From: Macrocystis pyrifera
Lineage: Eukaryota; Sar; Phaeophyceae; Laminariales; Laminariaceae
Reading direction: 5' to 3'
DNA: 64,000 nt
Assembly: GCA_031763025.1 (NCBI GenBank)
Contig: JASSKH010000024.1
Span: 9,199,023-9,263,022, forward strand
Shown here: piece after piece, positions 1-10,141 of the stretch
Layout of the letters: the number at the start of each line of letters is the position of its first letter
Position numbering within the stretch: the first letter of the stretch is position 1
The notes under the pieces: model-generated
Database searches by the model: none
What the model saw: only the letters and a program-made list of their open reading frames with translations
Told to the model about the DNA's origin: nothing
Position numbers and translations under genes: made by a program

Positions 1-970
1 AGCAATGGGAGTACTATGTAACTGCCTCTTGGGTGCCGGGGGGGTATAACAGGAGGAGTGGAAGGAAACCCGACAAAGGGAAGGCGGGGATGGGGGGGGG
101 CAGGAGAAGTAGAAGGGGAACCGCGGTGGACGAAAGTAGCATGGGGATGGCAGACTGGGTTGCAAGGGACCAGGGCGATTAAGAAGTAGAACACGTCCAT
201 GCTACTCGTGCCGCCAACTGGTGCAGCTTGTTAGAAGATGGTTATTCCTTCTGTTTTTTGTTTTTTTTTTTTTTGCGCTTGATAGTGGGTGATTTTATTT
301 CGTTTTTCGTCTTCCTACTATTGAAAAGACTTCAGAAATGAGACGTGTGGCGTGGGCGGATGACGAGCCGGCTTTACGAGTTTCGTATTGTCCGACACCG
401 AGGGGTAGGGCATATTTGACGAACGCAGGACGGAGGCGGCAGATAGGGTAGCATGGTCTCAAGCGGGGTCAGCAAGGAAAACCCGGTTATGCTACTCGTA
501 CCACAAACTGCTGCATGGCTACCTGGAAGGTACTTCGTATTTCGGTTTGCCAGTTAGTTTCCCTTTGTTCTTAGTCTCACTCCGTATATGGGTAGAGTGG
601 TGTCTGTTTTGCATTAGCACGCTTTTTAAGTGTCTGCCACATCTCCTGCGGGGGGGGCAAGCCAGTTTTATTTCCTTTTTTTTTTCCTCTTTCTCTTTCT
701 ATCTGTTTTCTTTGCTACTATTTATTTCCTTTCGTTTTCTCTTTTTCATAGAATATGTATTTCGTGCCTGTCATACCCAGTTTAATCACATGACATTGCA
801 CTATCTACTGTGCCCACTGCATACGTAACGGTGTAGTATCTCTGTGGCGCAGTTTGTTGACCAGATAACTTGTGTCTCTCTAGTGTTGAAGAATCGGCAC
901 GGACACTGGCTGTACAGGATGTCGACGGAAAGAAAGGGCGGTTAAATGTCAAGAACACACACTCGCACGT
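1..970 (+). mobile_element. LINE 3' end, copy L2 (cut by window start)
   Basis: This is the 3' part of a non-LTR retrotransposon, recognised by similarity to the plus-strand copy at 7796-9530. Shared blocks are a G-rich tract, the block near 340-540 ending in a GCTACTCGTACCAC-type motif, T-rich tracts, and a conserved 3' end at about 840-960 (GAAGAATCGGCACGGACACTGG, then GATGTCGACGG). It ends in a short AC/GT microsatellite at 952-980, which it shares with the oppositely oriented copy that follows. It encodes no intact protein; the 5' part lies outside the window or was lost by the truncation usual for LINEs. Confidence 0.8.
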
Positions 971-2565
971 GTGTGTGTTCTTCACATTGAACCGTTGCTT
1001 TTCTACCCGTCGACATCCAGCACAAACAACCAGTGTCCGTGCCGATTCTTCAATCCTGGAAGAGATACAAGTTCTGTGGTCACAAAGCAACGCCACAGAG
1101 ATACTACGTTATGCAGCAAGCACAGCAGTGGGCGATGCAATGCTATATCATACTGGATACGACAGGCACGACATACGCATTCTATGAAATAGAGAAACTA
1201 AAGAAAACAAAAAACAAAAACAAAGAAGACACATCGAAAGTAAAGAAGAAAAAAGAAAAAAAAAAAGAAGAAACAAACGGTTGTCGCCACCCTCTGCAGG
1301 GGATGTGGCGGACACTTGAAAAGAACAAGCTCGAAAAAAAGAAGAGAGAAAAAAAAAACACTACTACTTGTAAACAGAGTAAGACTAAGAACCAAGGGAA
1401 AATAACAGGCAAACCAAAGCACAAAGCACCCTCCAGGTGGCGGCGGCAATTTGTGGTACGAGTAGCATAGCCAGGTTCTCCCTGCTAGTCCGACTGGTAC
1501 CTTGCTACCCTGTCTGCCGCCTCCACCCAGCGTTCGTCAATTATGCCCGGCCCCTCGGCGTTAGACAATACAAAACAAGCAAAGCAGGCTCTTCATCTAC
1601 CCACGCCACACGACTCCTTCAATAAGGCTTATCAATCAAGAGAAGGAAGAGAAATAAATAAAATGAAAATAACAGAGGATCAGTGAAAAAAAAAAAAAAA
1701 ACGAAACTAAACAAAAGAAACACAAAGGAAGACCACGTTCGAACAAGATGCACCAGTTGGAGGCACGTGTAGTATAGGCATGTTCTACTTCCTAGTCTGC
1801 CCGGTGCCTTGCTACCCTGTCTGCCATCTCCTTCCTACTTTCGTCCACTGCACATCTACTCCTGTTCACCCCCCTCTCCGCATTCCCTTGGTTGGGTTTT
1901 CTGACATTCTTCTTGTTGCCCCCCCTCCCCCCATTCCCTTGGACACCACCCACGGCGGATGCGCGGCGCTGCCTACTCACTACTCAGCTCACCCTCAGCC
2001 TCGTGCCATCTTACCGTGAATCGTTCGGCTGCTTCGAGGATCCCCCAGTACCACTTGCCCGCCTTTTTTGCACCAGTGGACCACAACGCGGTCTCAACTC
2101 CAAACACTAAGGGGGAAAGTTCCGTTGACCCTTCGGTGGCTCGGAACTCCCGAAGGTCTTCGACTACGCATCTATGCCAAGCCTTAAACTGTCCGCCAGG
2201 TCTCGGGTTCGCCCCACCCGCCATCGTCCCGAACATTACCCGACTCGGTAATCGATCCTTGCTTTGCCGTGCCACCCCCCTCGCAAAGAAGAGCCGCCGT
2301 TTGCGGATGGTCGTTTCCATGCTCTCGCAATGTGTCATGTCGAGGGCCTTCGCGTACGAGAGGGTGGTATGGTCGGTACGAAGTCGGCGCTGGAAGCCAA
2401 TGGCTCGCCACAGGACTTGGTGGTGAGCCGTTTGAAGCTTGGCAAAGTGTTCCGCTCTGAGGGTCCACGTCACACACCCGTACAACAGGGTCTCAATCGA
2501 CGTCCGCCTTCAGCATTCGGACTTTCAGGCTAAGGGGGGCGGTCGTCCTATCCTACAGCTCCGGG
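971..2565 (-). mobile_element. LINE 3' portion, copy L1 (5'-truncated)
   Basis: Minus-strand copy of the same LINE family. Its 3' end faces that of the preceding copy, so the two form a tail-to-tail inverted pair centred on a GT/AC repeat near 957-980. It contains, from its 5' side, a reverse-transcriptase C-terminal region (1973-2560), a G/C-rich untranslated block (about 1740-1990), a second block (1437-1625), an A-rich tract and the conserved 3' terminus (about 985-1120). The 5' break is near 2565, where similarity to the copy at 7796 stops. Confidence 0.8.
1973..2485 (-). pseudogene. LINE reverse transcriptase C-terminal fragment
   Basis: The frame reads Y-G-C-V-T-W-T-L, then a helical stretch ending R-R-L-R-T-D-H, then L-S-Y-A-K-A-L and R-K-R-R-L-F-F-A-R. 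This is the conserved region that follows the reverse-transcriptase palm in Jockey/CR1/RTE-type LINE proteins. The catalytic YxDD part lies upstream and is missing. An in-frame TAG stops it where the paralogue at 7853 reads on, and a small indel near 2490 breaks the frame further upstream. It is a dead fragment. The LINE clade cannot be fixed from this piece alone. Confidence 0.7.
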
Positions 2566-3514
2566 CTGAACCGGACTATATCCTGTACTATTAATAGGCA
2601 CTGAAAGTACTACACACAGTCAAGGGCGCCCGGAAAAACAAAAATGCGAACAGTCACATGATTATTTTTTTGTGTACAGGGGGTTACTAGAACAAAGTAA
2701 AATATGACAAAATGAAAAAACTAGAAAAATCCTATTTTCTTATTTCGTCGTGTGATCAGAACGGTGGCAACGGTGTTGCACTCTGACCTCTGTATGTGTG
2801 GTGTGTCGTTTTTTCTTTTTCCGGAGGCCCTTGCCACAGCCGTGCTGTACAGGTACTGCTGTAGTACCAGGTGTTGCATCATCAGCAACAAGTGGGAGAA
2901 GACTACTTCCAAACTAATATAATCCTACTTCTACTTGCTGGCTAAATAACTACTGCACATGCCGCCGTCGATGCGCAAAAAAACGCAGCATTCAAAGCAT
3001 TCTTTGGAGAAGGAGAGCTGACATCCACCATGTCTATGTGGTCGCTAGCGTATCTGCGACGGAACGAAGGAGCAGGGGTAGACGCAGCCGCCAGTGCTGA
3101 AGACATTGCGCAAGAAAGTAGAAGCGGTGTGGGGTAGTCGTAGGTAGGTGCGATGGGGAGGTGCAATGACGTGTGCTATGTACCACGGTTTTTCCTCTCG
3201 TGTTGTCCAAGCGGGGGTGCGCTGTGTGCTGTATATATTACAGTGCGGTCGCGAATCTCGTACAAAAAACAACGAACTCCCATCGTGTTAATAAATCCGG
3301 GGAGCTGTGAAAAATCGGGAAAATACGGGAAAAACAAACATTCGAACAGCAAGTTGAAGTCGTTAGGTATTAATAGTACGTGGGGTGTTTGCGGTATCAA
3401 TCCAATTTGATTCGGTAGGGTTGTGAGAACAACTGGGACAGATAAAAGGACCTGTTTGGGTAAACACGTGATTCCCCGTAGATTATTCCGTATGCTAACC
3501 AGCGACCCAGCTTC
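2566..3514. other. No recognisable gene
   Basis: About 950 bases with no convincing coding frame. It contains the palindrome CTATTAATAG at 2588-2597 and a TATTAATAG at 3368-3376, both part of a motif that recurs across the window. Short open frames on both strands have no recognisable domain. Confidence 0.6.
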
Positions 3515-3885
3515 GTGTGTTTGTGGTTCTTCACATTCATTGAACCGTTCTTTCTATCAGTCGACATCGAGCACAACCAGTGTCTGTGCGATTCTTCAAT
3601 CCTAGTTATACAAGTTCTGTCAGAAACCTACGCCACAAAGATGCTGCATTGTTGCGTATGCAGTGTGAGCAGAGTTAGCAGTGGTAGACAATGCAATGCC
3701 ATTTCATCATACTGGATATGACAGGCACGATATATATATATATATTCTACGATAGAGAGAAAACGAAGAAATAAATGAAAAGAAAAATCAGAAAAGAAAA
3801 AGTAAAAATGAAAAAAAAGACAAAAATATCTGTCGTGCCTCACCGCAGGGGATGTGTCATACACTTGAAAAAAGTGTGCCACGGC
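3515..3885 (-). mobile_element. LINE 3' end, copy L7
   Basis: A 5'-truncated minus-strand copy of the LINE 3' region. A GTGTGTTTGTGG tail is followed by the family 3' terminus (TTCTTCACATT, then TCGACATCGAGCACAACCAG), the CAGAAACCTACGCCACA block, and the A-rich tract ending in the GCAGGGGATGTG block. A TA dinucleotide tract at 3731-3745 is an internal microsatellite. No coding remains. Confidence 0.75.
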
Positions 3886-5164
3886 CGACTCTCATGGGAC
3901 CCAAAGCCCGAAAAGAGAACAGGATTTCCCATAATGGTGTTGGAACACGGGACCCACACAGCGGATGGAAGATATTATTTGGTACGTCACAGCATCCACA
4001 AGCTGCGCTTTCAACACGGGACACCTACCACCGAAGTTGATCCCTCGCCTCACAGGACACGAAATAACGCCGAACCTTCGAGGCTACACGCTCCACTGCT
4101 TCGAGAAGGCTCGCTACAAAATCTGAGGGTCGTTGACGTTGTGTCGCCGGAGCTCTCGCTCGAAACATCGGAGCCTGAGTCTTTTCTGGCCGGTTTTTTT
4201 TCCAGACGAAACGTGTCTCAAGCGAGAACGCCGGCCACACCTCATCAACGATCCTCGAATTTGGTAACGAGAGCACTCTCAGAGCAGTGGGGCATACGGT
4301 CTCGAACGTTAGACGTGATCTCGCCCGCGGCGGCGGCGGGTGCTGTGTGTCGAAAAACACATGTTTTCAGGTTTGGGCAGTGATCGGAACTGAGTCATGG
4401 CTACCGATGACACTGTCCTGAGGTTTCTACACGACACAGGGAAATCCTGTTTTGTTTTCCGGTTCCCATAATAATAATAGTAAAAAATCAGCCTGAAGAA
4501 AGAAAAAAAAGACCATTCTAGATATAAAAAGAGAGTAAGAAATGAGTACCCAACAAAGACTGTTAATTCATGGTCACTTTTTCCGGTAACACAGGTGTTT
4601 TGGGGGTTGATAATGCTATTTACCTGGCATGGCGAAGGTGACAGACTACGAGAGAACCAATTGAACCATCGTCTGCGAACACCCCTAAATTTAGTTGCCG
4701 GTTGTCCAGTTATGTTCCCACAGCTCTCTTCGGCCGCGAGATCACCCCAAGACTAGCTAAGCTGCGCCAGGTGGAATTCCGAAACGAATCGAAGACGTTC
4801 TATTAATAGCACGCTGTTGTAGCGAGCAAGACGGCCCACTGGCTGAAAAACGAATCTAGTAGACGAATTTCAAGACACGTCTTGTTGTCTCGAAATATTT
4901 GGAACGTGGTAAATTGCTACGCTGCATGTCGGAAGAGCTTTAAAAGGGAAGGCGAATCCATGTTATCGTAGGTGAACAACACGGGCTTGCCGTCAGCACT
5001 GAGCTTCTAGAGCACCGTGCTCCTGCTTGGCACCCTGATACCACCCGGACCTGAACTTGAGCCAGGCAATTTCGTCGATTTTTATAAGTAGCCTGAAGCT
5101 TATGGGAGCCGAAACCGGAAACGAAAGAGAGTTTGTAGAGAAACCCAGGAAGAATTTCAAGGCT
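3886..5164. other. No recognisable gene
   Basis: About 1.3 kb without a supported gene. Open frames exist (for example plus strand to 4383 and minus strand 4025-4360), but they overlap each other on opposite strands and show no domain. CTATTAATAG recurs at 4800-4809. Confidence 0.5.
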
Positions 5165-5470
5165 CATCACAATGAGAATTGTGACGGGACGGGACGGGAC
5201 AGATTTGACTCGTTTGGCGGGGGAAAAAAAAAAAATGAAAACGGGACGGGACAGGACGGTAAAATTAGGACATGAAAAGTTGCCGGGACGGGACGGGACA
5301 GCGGGTGCAAAAATTCTCGACGGGACGGAACGGTAAAAGTCAACGGGGCTGATTTTCACGACGGGACGGGACGGAAAATATTTTTCCCCACGGCAGGACG
5401 GGACGGTAGTTTTCTTTTTCTTCGGCGGGGCGGGACGGCAAATATATTGTTCTTCTTTCCCACCGCAAGG
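5165..5470. repeat. GGGACGGGAC-rich minisatellite cluster
   Basis: Dense, imperfect repeats of GGGACGGGAC, written as GACGGGACGGGA and variants, with spacers such as AAAAATT and a poly-A run at 5225-5234. It resembles the subterminal motif clusters seen in other TIR elements of this window, but I could not find flanking inverted repeats, so its parent element is unknown. An apparent minus-strand open frame (S-R-P repeats) is simply a translation of the repeat. Confidence 0.7.
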
Positions 5471-5559
5471 TCGGTGCGGTTGTACGTAAAACAAATACGC
5501 TATGTACAATATGGTCAAGGGCACCCTGGACAATTACTATTTCAATAGTCGATTGTGTC

Positions 5560-6065
5560 TACAATTGATTCAGGAGGATGTGTGTTAATTGGATTTGTCT
5601 TGACAATTGTTTTTGGTGACCGTCTATTAATTGAAATTGTCAATACAATTGATTTCGGCGATTGCCCATTAATTGAAATTGTCCAGGCAATTGTTTTCGG
5701 CGATTGTCTATGAATTGGAGTTGTCCAGGCAATTGATTTCGAATACCATCTTCTAGCTGGAATCGTGTAAGCAATAGGTTTCGAGTGTTGTCTATGAATT
5801 GGAATTGTCTAAACAATTGGTCGCGGAGCCTGCCAATTAATTGGAATTTTTCACCAAATTGATTTCGGGTGCTATCCAATAATTGGAATTGTCCAGATAA
5901 TTGATTTCTGGTGTTGTCCATCAACTGAAATTGTTCAGACAGTTGATTTCGGGAGCTGTCTCTTAATCGGATTTGTCTGAACATTTGATTTCGGCTGCTG
6001 CTTATCAACTGAAATCGTCCGCACAATTGATTTCGGGTGCTGTCAATTAAATGGAATTGTCCAAA
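5560..6065 (-). repeat. 42-bp tandem array (palindromic unit), copy A left
   Basis: About twelve units spaced exactly 42 bases apart (CAATT cores near 5645, 5687, 5729, 5771, 5813 and so on). Each unit carries a version of the 16-base perfect palindrome AATTGTCCGGACAATT, then GATTTCGG, then a GTCTATTAATTGG segment. Because 42 is divisible by 3, a minus-strand frame stays open across the array (5640-6107) and reads as a 14-residue repeat of the type R-N-Q-L-x-x-Q-F-Q-L. I regard this as a by-product of unit length, not a gene. Confidence 0.85.
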
Positions 6066-6400
6066 CGGACTTCGGCGACTGGAAAGTAGTTGGAACTGTC
6101 CGCACAATTCATTTCAGGTGCCGCGCGAGAAATCAATTGCTCGATAAATGTCATGGTCGTGTACCTACAGTAGATTGTGTTATGATAGACACTCCCCATT
6201 GAATTGATACTACTCGTAATATGGCACAATAAAGGACCTTGCAAATGATTGCGTGTTGAGGGAAGTTTTCCGATCCTGTTGTAGAGGCAATACTATTAAT
6301 AGCATGGGGGTACTGTTGTGTACTGACCAAATCAAATGTAGTTCTACAAGTAGCTGCCAGGTTTCAAATAACAGAGCCCTCCTAAACTCGAAAGTCATGA
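6066..6400. other. Unique segment inside the 42-bp element
   Basis: A non-repetitive block conserved at about 50090-50340 in copy B and, reversed, at 57762-57950 in copy D. It includes ATTGAATTGATACTACTCG and a TGCCAG(G/C)TTTCAAATAACAGAG block. Conservation between copies without an open frame suggests a structural or binding role for the element. CTATTAATAG occurs at 6293-6302 in this copy only. Confidence 0.6.
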
Positions 6401-6880
6401 CAATTCCAATTAGTAGATCGCTTCCGAATCCCATTGTCCGGACAATTCTAATTAATAGACGGCATCTCAAAGCAATTGGTCCGGCAAGTCCAATTCATGT
6501 AAATCACCCGAAATCAATCGTTCAAGCTATTCCAATTAATAGACAACCTGTGAAATCATTGCCAGCACAATTTCAGTTGATAGGCAGTCTCCGAGCTCAT
6601 TTGTCTGGACAATTTCAATTGTTGAAAAGCACCAAACATCAATTGTTCAGACAAATCTAATTAATGGACAGTCTCTAAAATCAATTGTCAGGGCAACTTC
6701 AATTGATAGTCTTCGAAATTATTTGTCCGGACAATTCCAATTGTCAAACAGTGCCCAATATCAATTGTCCGAATAAATCCAATTGTTAGACAGTATCCAA
6801 GATCAATTGTCTAAACAATTTCAATTGCTAGACAGTCCACGAGTATGACATCACTTGCCCGGACAATTCCAATCAATAGA
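6400..6880 (+). repeat. 42-bp array, inverted orientation, copy A middle
   Basis: Units here run opposite to those at 5560-6065 (for example CAATTGTCCGGACAATTCC at 6720-6740), so the two arrays could pair into a long hairpin. Units are more diverged and frames are interrupted. Confidence 0.75.
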
Positions 6881-7129
6881 CAACTTCGTGACTCTGCTGT
6901 AGGGTCAATAGTCTACTGATAGGTCTATTGCCCAAGGCATAAGCAGAAAAGGGCGGGACACCTCAACGTTAGCTTCGTATTCTATGTCGGCGGGTAGGAA
7001 GTTTTGATACCGCTAATAGCCCATGTGCTCAGATGTGATCATTAAAAAAAAAGCACGAAACAAAGTAATCCGTATGCATTACTGTTGTTTTGAAATCTAC
7101 GGGCAGTTATTTTAGGAGACTGCCCACCA

Positions 7130-7640
7130 ATGATGGCCTTGTCTGAGGTAGTTTTGGAGGTTTCGTATTAATCGAAATTGTCGGGATAATTGATTTTGTA
7201 TACCGTCTATTGATGGGAATTGCCCGGACAATTGATTTAGAAAGCAGTATGCTAATTGAAATCGTCCGGACAATTGATTTTGGAGACTGTGTATAAATTA
7301 GAATTGTCGGGCCAAATGATCTGGGAGACTGTCTATTAATTGAAGTTGTCGGGACAAACACTTTTGGCGTCAATCTACTAGTTGAAATTGTCCGGACAAC
7401 TACTTCGGGGCGCCGACTATCAATTGGAATTGTCGGGACAATTGATTCAGGAGACAGTCTGTCAATTGGAATTGGCCGGAAAATTTATTTAGGAGAAGGT
7501 CCATTAATTGGAATTGTCCGGACCATTGATTACGGAGACTACCTACAAAGTGAAATTGTTTGGGCAATAGGGTCAGGTAGAGGGGTCACTTATTTGAAGT
7601 TGTCTGGATAATTGAGCCCGACGCCTTTCAGTTAGCTGGG
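7130..7640 (-). repeat. 42-bp array, copy A right
   Basis: A third block of units in the first orientation, with ATTGCCCGGACAATTGATTT and CGTCCGGACAATTGATTT cores. It leads into the conserved right end (GGGACCACAATAGACAGTC at about 7647, then TTGTCCAGGGT). Confidence 0.75.
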
Positions 7641-7721
7641 ATTAGGGACCACAATAGACAGTCCATTGCAATAGGAAGCTTTTAATAGACTATTGGACTA
7701 TTGTCTGTTGTCCAGGGTTAA

Positions 7722-7795
7722 ATTTTAAAAAAAAAAACAGTGCACGATATCTCATTATCCGAATATATCCAATTGTTAGACAGTCACTTGCCCGG
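7722..7795 (+). repeat. Left arm of a fold-back of 42-bp units
   Basis: An A-run followed by CAGTGCACGATATC and degenerate 42-bp units. The reverse complement of this arm, A-run included, lies at 25637-25725. Arm, loop (9548-9580) and partner arm are now separated by a LINE and a Gypsy element. Confidence 0.6.
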
Positions 7796-8578
7796 ACAGT
7801 TATCCACGAAAATGCTGACCTCTCGCTCGAAATCGACCGACGGATCCGTCTCATGCGAGCATGCCTCAAACGGTTCGGCCCGGAGCTGTATGATAGGACG
7901 ACCGCCCCCCGTAACCTGAAAGTCCGAATGCTGAAGGCCGAGGTGATTGAGACCCTGCTCTACGGGTGTGTGGCGTGGACCCTCAGAGCGGAACACTTTG
8001 CCAAGCTTCGAACGGCTCACCACCAAGTCCTGTGGCGAGTCATTGGCTTCCAACGCCGACTTCGTACTGACCATGCCACCCTCTCGTACGCGAAGGCCCT
8101 CAAGATGACACGTTGCGAGAGCATCGAAACGACCATCCGCAAACGGCGTCTCTTCTTCGCGGGGGGGGTGGCACGGTAAAGCAAGGATCGATTACCCAGC
8201 CGGGTGATGTTCGGGACGATTGCTGGTGGGGAGAACCCGAGACCTGGCGGACAGGTTAAGACTTGGCATAGATGCGTAGTCGAAGACCTTAGGGAGTTCC
8301 GCGCCACCGAAGGGTCAACGGAACTTGCTCCCTTGGTGTTTGGAGTTGAGACCACACTGTGGCCCACTGCTGCAAAAAAGGCGGGGAAGTGGTACCGGGG
8401 GATCCTGGAAGCAGCCGAACGGTTCATGGTGAGGTGGCACGAGGCTGAGGCTGAGCTGAGCAGGCAGCGCCGCGCATCCGCCGTGGGTGGTGTCCAAGGG
8501 AATGGGGGGAGGAGGGGCAACAAGAGGAGTAGCAGAAAACCCGACCAAGGGAATGCGGAGAGGGGGGGGGAAGAGGAG
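7796..8578 (+). pseudogene. LINE reverse transcriptase C-terminal region
   Basis: The frame starts mid-domain (R-R-I-R-L-M-R-A-C-L-K-R-F-G) and runs through L-L-Y-G-C-V-A-W-T-L, D-H-A-T-L-S-Y-A-K-A-L and R-K-R-R-L-F-F-A-G. This is the region after the reverse-transcriptase palm in non-LTR elements. One in-frame TAA at 8178-8180 replaces a glutamine codon seen in the copy at 1973-2485; beyond it the same frame stays open to about 8578, giving M-F-G-T-I-A-G-G-E-N-P-R-P-G-G and a basic, low-complexity tail. The catalytic part is missing because of 5' truncation. The upstream methionine at 7853 is internal, not a true start. Confidence 0.7.
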
Positions 8579-9483
8579 TAGCAGGGAAACTGCAGTGGAC
8601 GAAAGTAGGAAGGAGATGGCAGACAGGGTAGCCAGGTACCGGGCAGACTAAGAAGTAGAACATGCCTATACTACTCGTACCACCAACTGGTGCAGCTGGT
8701 TCGAACACGGTCTTCCTTTGTCTTCCTGTTGTTTTTGTTTATTTTTATTTCATTTTATTGTCTTCTTTGCGGTGACCGTATGTGATTTTCATTTCTCTTC
8801 CTTTCTCCGATTGATAAGCCTTATTGAAGGAGTCGTGTGGCGTGGGTGGATGACGAGCCTGCTCTGCTTGTTTCGTACTGTCTGACGCCGAGGGGCCGGG
8901 CATAGTTGACCAACGCTGGACGATGGTGGCAGACAGGGTAGCAAGGTACCAGGCGGGCCAGCAGGGAGACCCTGGCTGTGCTACTCGTACCATAAACTGC
9001 TGCCGCTACCTGGAGCATGCCTTGTGCTTTGTTTGGTTTGACTGTTATTTTTACCTTGGTTCTTAGTCTTACTCTGTTGACGACTAGTGGTGTTTTCTTC
9101 TTTTTCTTTTTCTTTTTTTCCAGCTCGTTCTTTTCAAGTGTCTGCCACGTCCCCTACGTGTAGGGTACGATGGTTTGTTGCTATACTGAAGTATATACAT
9201 ATACCAGGTATATTTTTGTTTCTTTTCTCTTTCGAATTGTCTTTGTTTTTGTTTTTGTTTTTTCTCTTTGTTTCGTTTTTGTTTCTCTAGGTCATGGAAT
9301 GGGTATGTCGTGCCTGTCGTACGCAGTATGATGACATGGCATTACATTACATACGTGGCAACGTAGTATCTCTGTGGCGTAGCTTTGTGACCACAGAACT
9401 TGTATCTCTCTAGGTTTGAAGAATCGGCATGGACACTGGTTGTGCTGGATGTCGACGCGTAGAAAGAACGGTTTAATGTGAAG

Positions 9484-9484
9484 A

Positions 9485-9531
<47 letters not shown>
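9484..9531 (+). repeat. (AAC)n microsatellite, LINE 3' tail
   Basis: About sixteen AAC units directly after the conserved LINE 3' terminus. Other copies of the same LINE end in AC or AAC repeats, so this is a retrotransposon tail and not a random microsatellite. Confidence 0.85.
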
Positions 9532-9532
<1 letters not shown>

Positions 9533-9533
<1 letters not shown>

Positions 9534-9646
9534 TCCAATTGATCCCTAAAAAAAAAAAAAGCCCAGGCCCAGGGGAGCCAGGGATCAATTGGAATTGTCC
9601 GGGCAAGTGATGTCATAGACTGTCTAGCAATTGAAATTGTTTAGAC
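9533..9646 (+). repeat. Centre and inner right arm of the fold-back
   Basis: TTCCAATTGATCCCT at 9533-9547, a spacer with a 13-base A-run and GCCCAGGCCCAGGGG, then AGGGATCAATTGGAA at 9580-9594 form an inverted repeat. Degenerate 42-bp units follow up to AGAC at 9643-9646, the target duplication of Gypsy-1. Confidence 0.65.
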
Positions 9647-10130
9647 TAAGAGTTCCTGACTCAATAAGAGTTCCGGCTACGTTACCGCCGGTGGGTCGTG
9701 ATCCCACGTCTCTCTGTGGACACAGAGTGTTCTGTCTGTTGAACTACGACGGCTGAGTGATGACGTGACAAAGGGCTCAGACGAGGGTCTGATGACAGGA
9801 CAGGAGGGAGAGAACTCTGAGAGAAGTGAGCAGGAGGGCGAGGAGGAAGCGTCACTCCTCCTGCCCTGCGGTCCCGGGACAACGGGACGACGGGACATAT
9901 ATGGGCGACCCGGCGGGGTTTCTAGAATCCCGCCGGGACGTTGCACCAGGCGGCGGGGCCGCCCCAACGGATCCGTTGAGCAGATGTGGACCGGTGGCTT
10001 CCCGGCGATGTATGGTTCATGACAGTCTCCTGACATAACCGAGCGAACGCTCCCAGAAATGGAATCTGGAAGGAGCTGGGTTTTCGACTATATGCGTAGG
10101 CGTGTTGTTACCGGGGACATGGTATCCACA
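9647..10130 (-). repeat. Gypsy-1 3' LTR
   Basis: 484 bp. On the element's strand it begins TGTGGATACC and ends AACTCTTA, so it starts with the usual TG but does not end in CA. It contains a TATATG motif near 9898 that could serve as a core promoter. The part 9647-10057 repeats at 16637-17047, and the last 73 bases repeat at 25560-25632. Confidence 0.9.
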
Positions 10131-10141
10131 TCACCCCCCAG
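10131..10141 (-). other. Gypsy-1 polypurine tract
   Basis: On the element's strand the sequence reads CTGGGGGGTGA directly before the TG that opens the 3' LTR. This is the position and composition expected of the plus-strand primer site of an LTR retrotransposon. Confidence 0.75.

Larger units (their letters stand above)
5523..7718 (+). mobile_element. 42-bp palindrome element, copy A (complete)
   Basis: A 2.2-kb element whose two ends are inverted repeats of ACCCTGGACAA (5523-5533 and the complement at 7708-7718). Inside are, in order, an array of 42-bp units in one orientation (about 5560-6065), a unique segment (6100-6400), an array in the opposite orientation (6400-6880), a second unique segment (6880-7130) and a third array in the first orientation (7130-7640). 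The same order is found in copy B (49463-57745) and, reversed, in copy D, which defines the element as a mobile unit. No transposase is encoded. No clear target-site duplication is visible. Class and superfamily are unassigned. Confidence 0.75.
7796..9532 (+). mobile_element. LINE, longest copy L3 (5'-truncated)
   Basis: The longest copy of the LINE family. It starts inside the reverse-transcriptase region (about 7796), continues through a G-rich 3' untranslated region (8440-8700), the 8820-9020 block, T-rich tracts and the conserved 3' terminus (9380-9480), and ends in an (AAC)n tail at 9484-9531. On the left it abuts CTTGCCCGGACA and on the right ACAATTCCAATTGATC. Together these reproduce a continuous 42-bp unit, so the LINE inserted into a unit of the fold-back. 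Any target duplication is only a few bases. Confidence 0.8.

Noticed and set aside
3775..4383. 202-residue plus-strand frame
   Set aside because: Starts inside the LINE A-rich tract and overlaps an equally long antisense frame; no domain.
5560..7640. CRISPR-like array
   Set aside because: Units abut without unique spacers, are palindromic, diverged, and lie in a eukaryotic transposon context.
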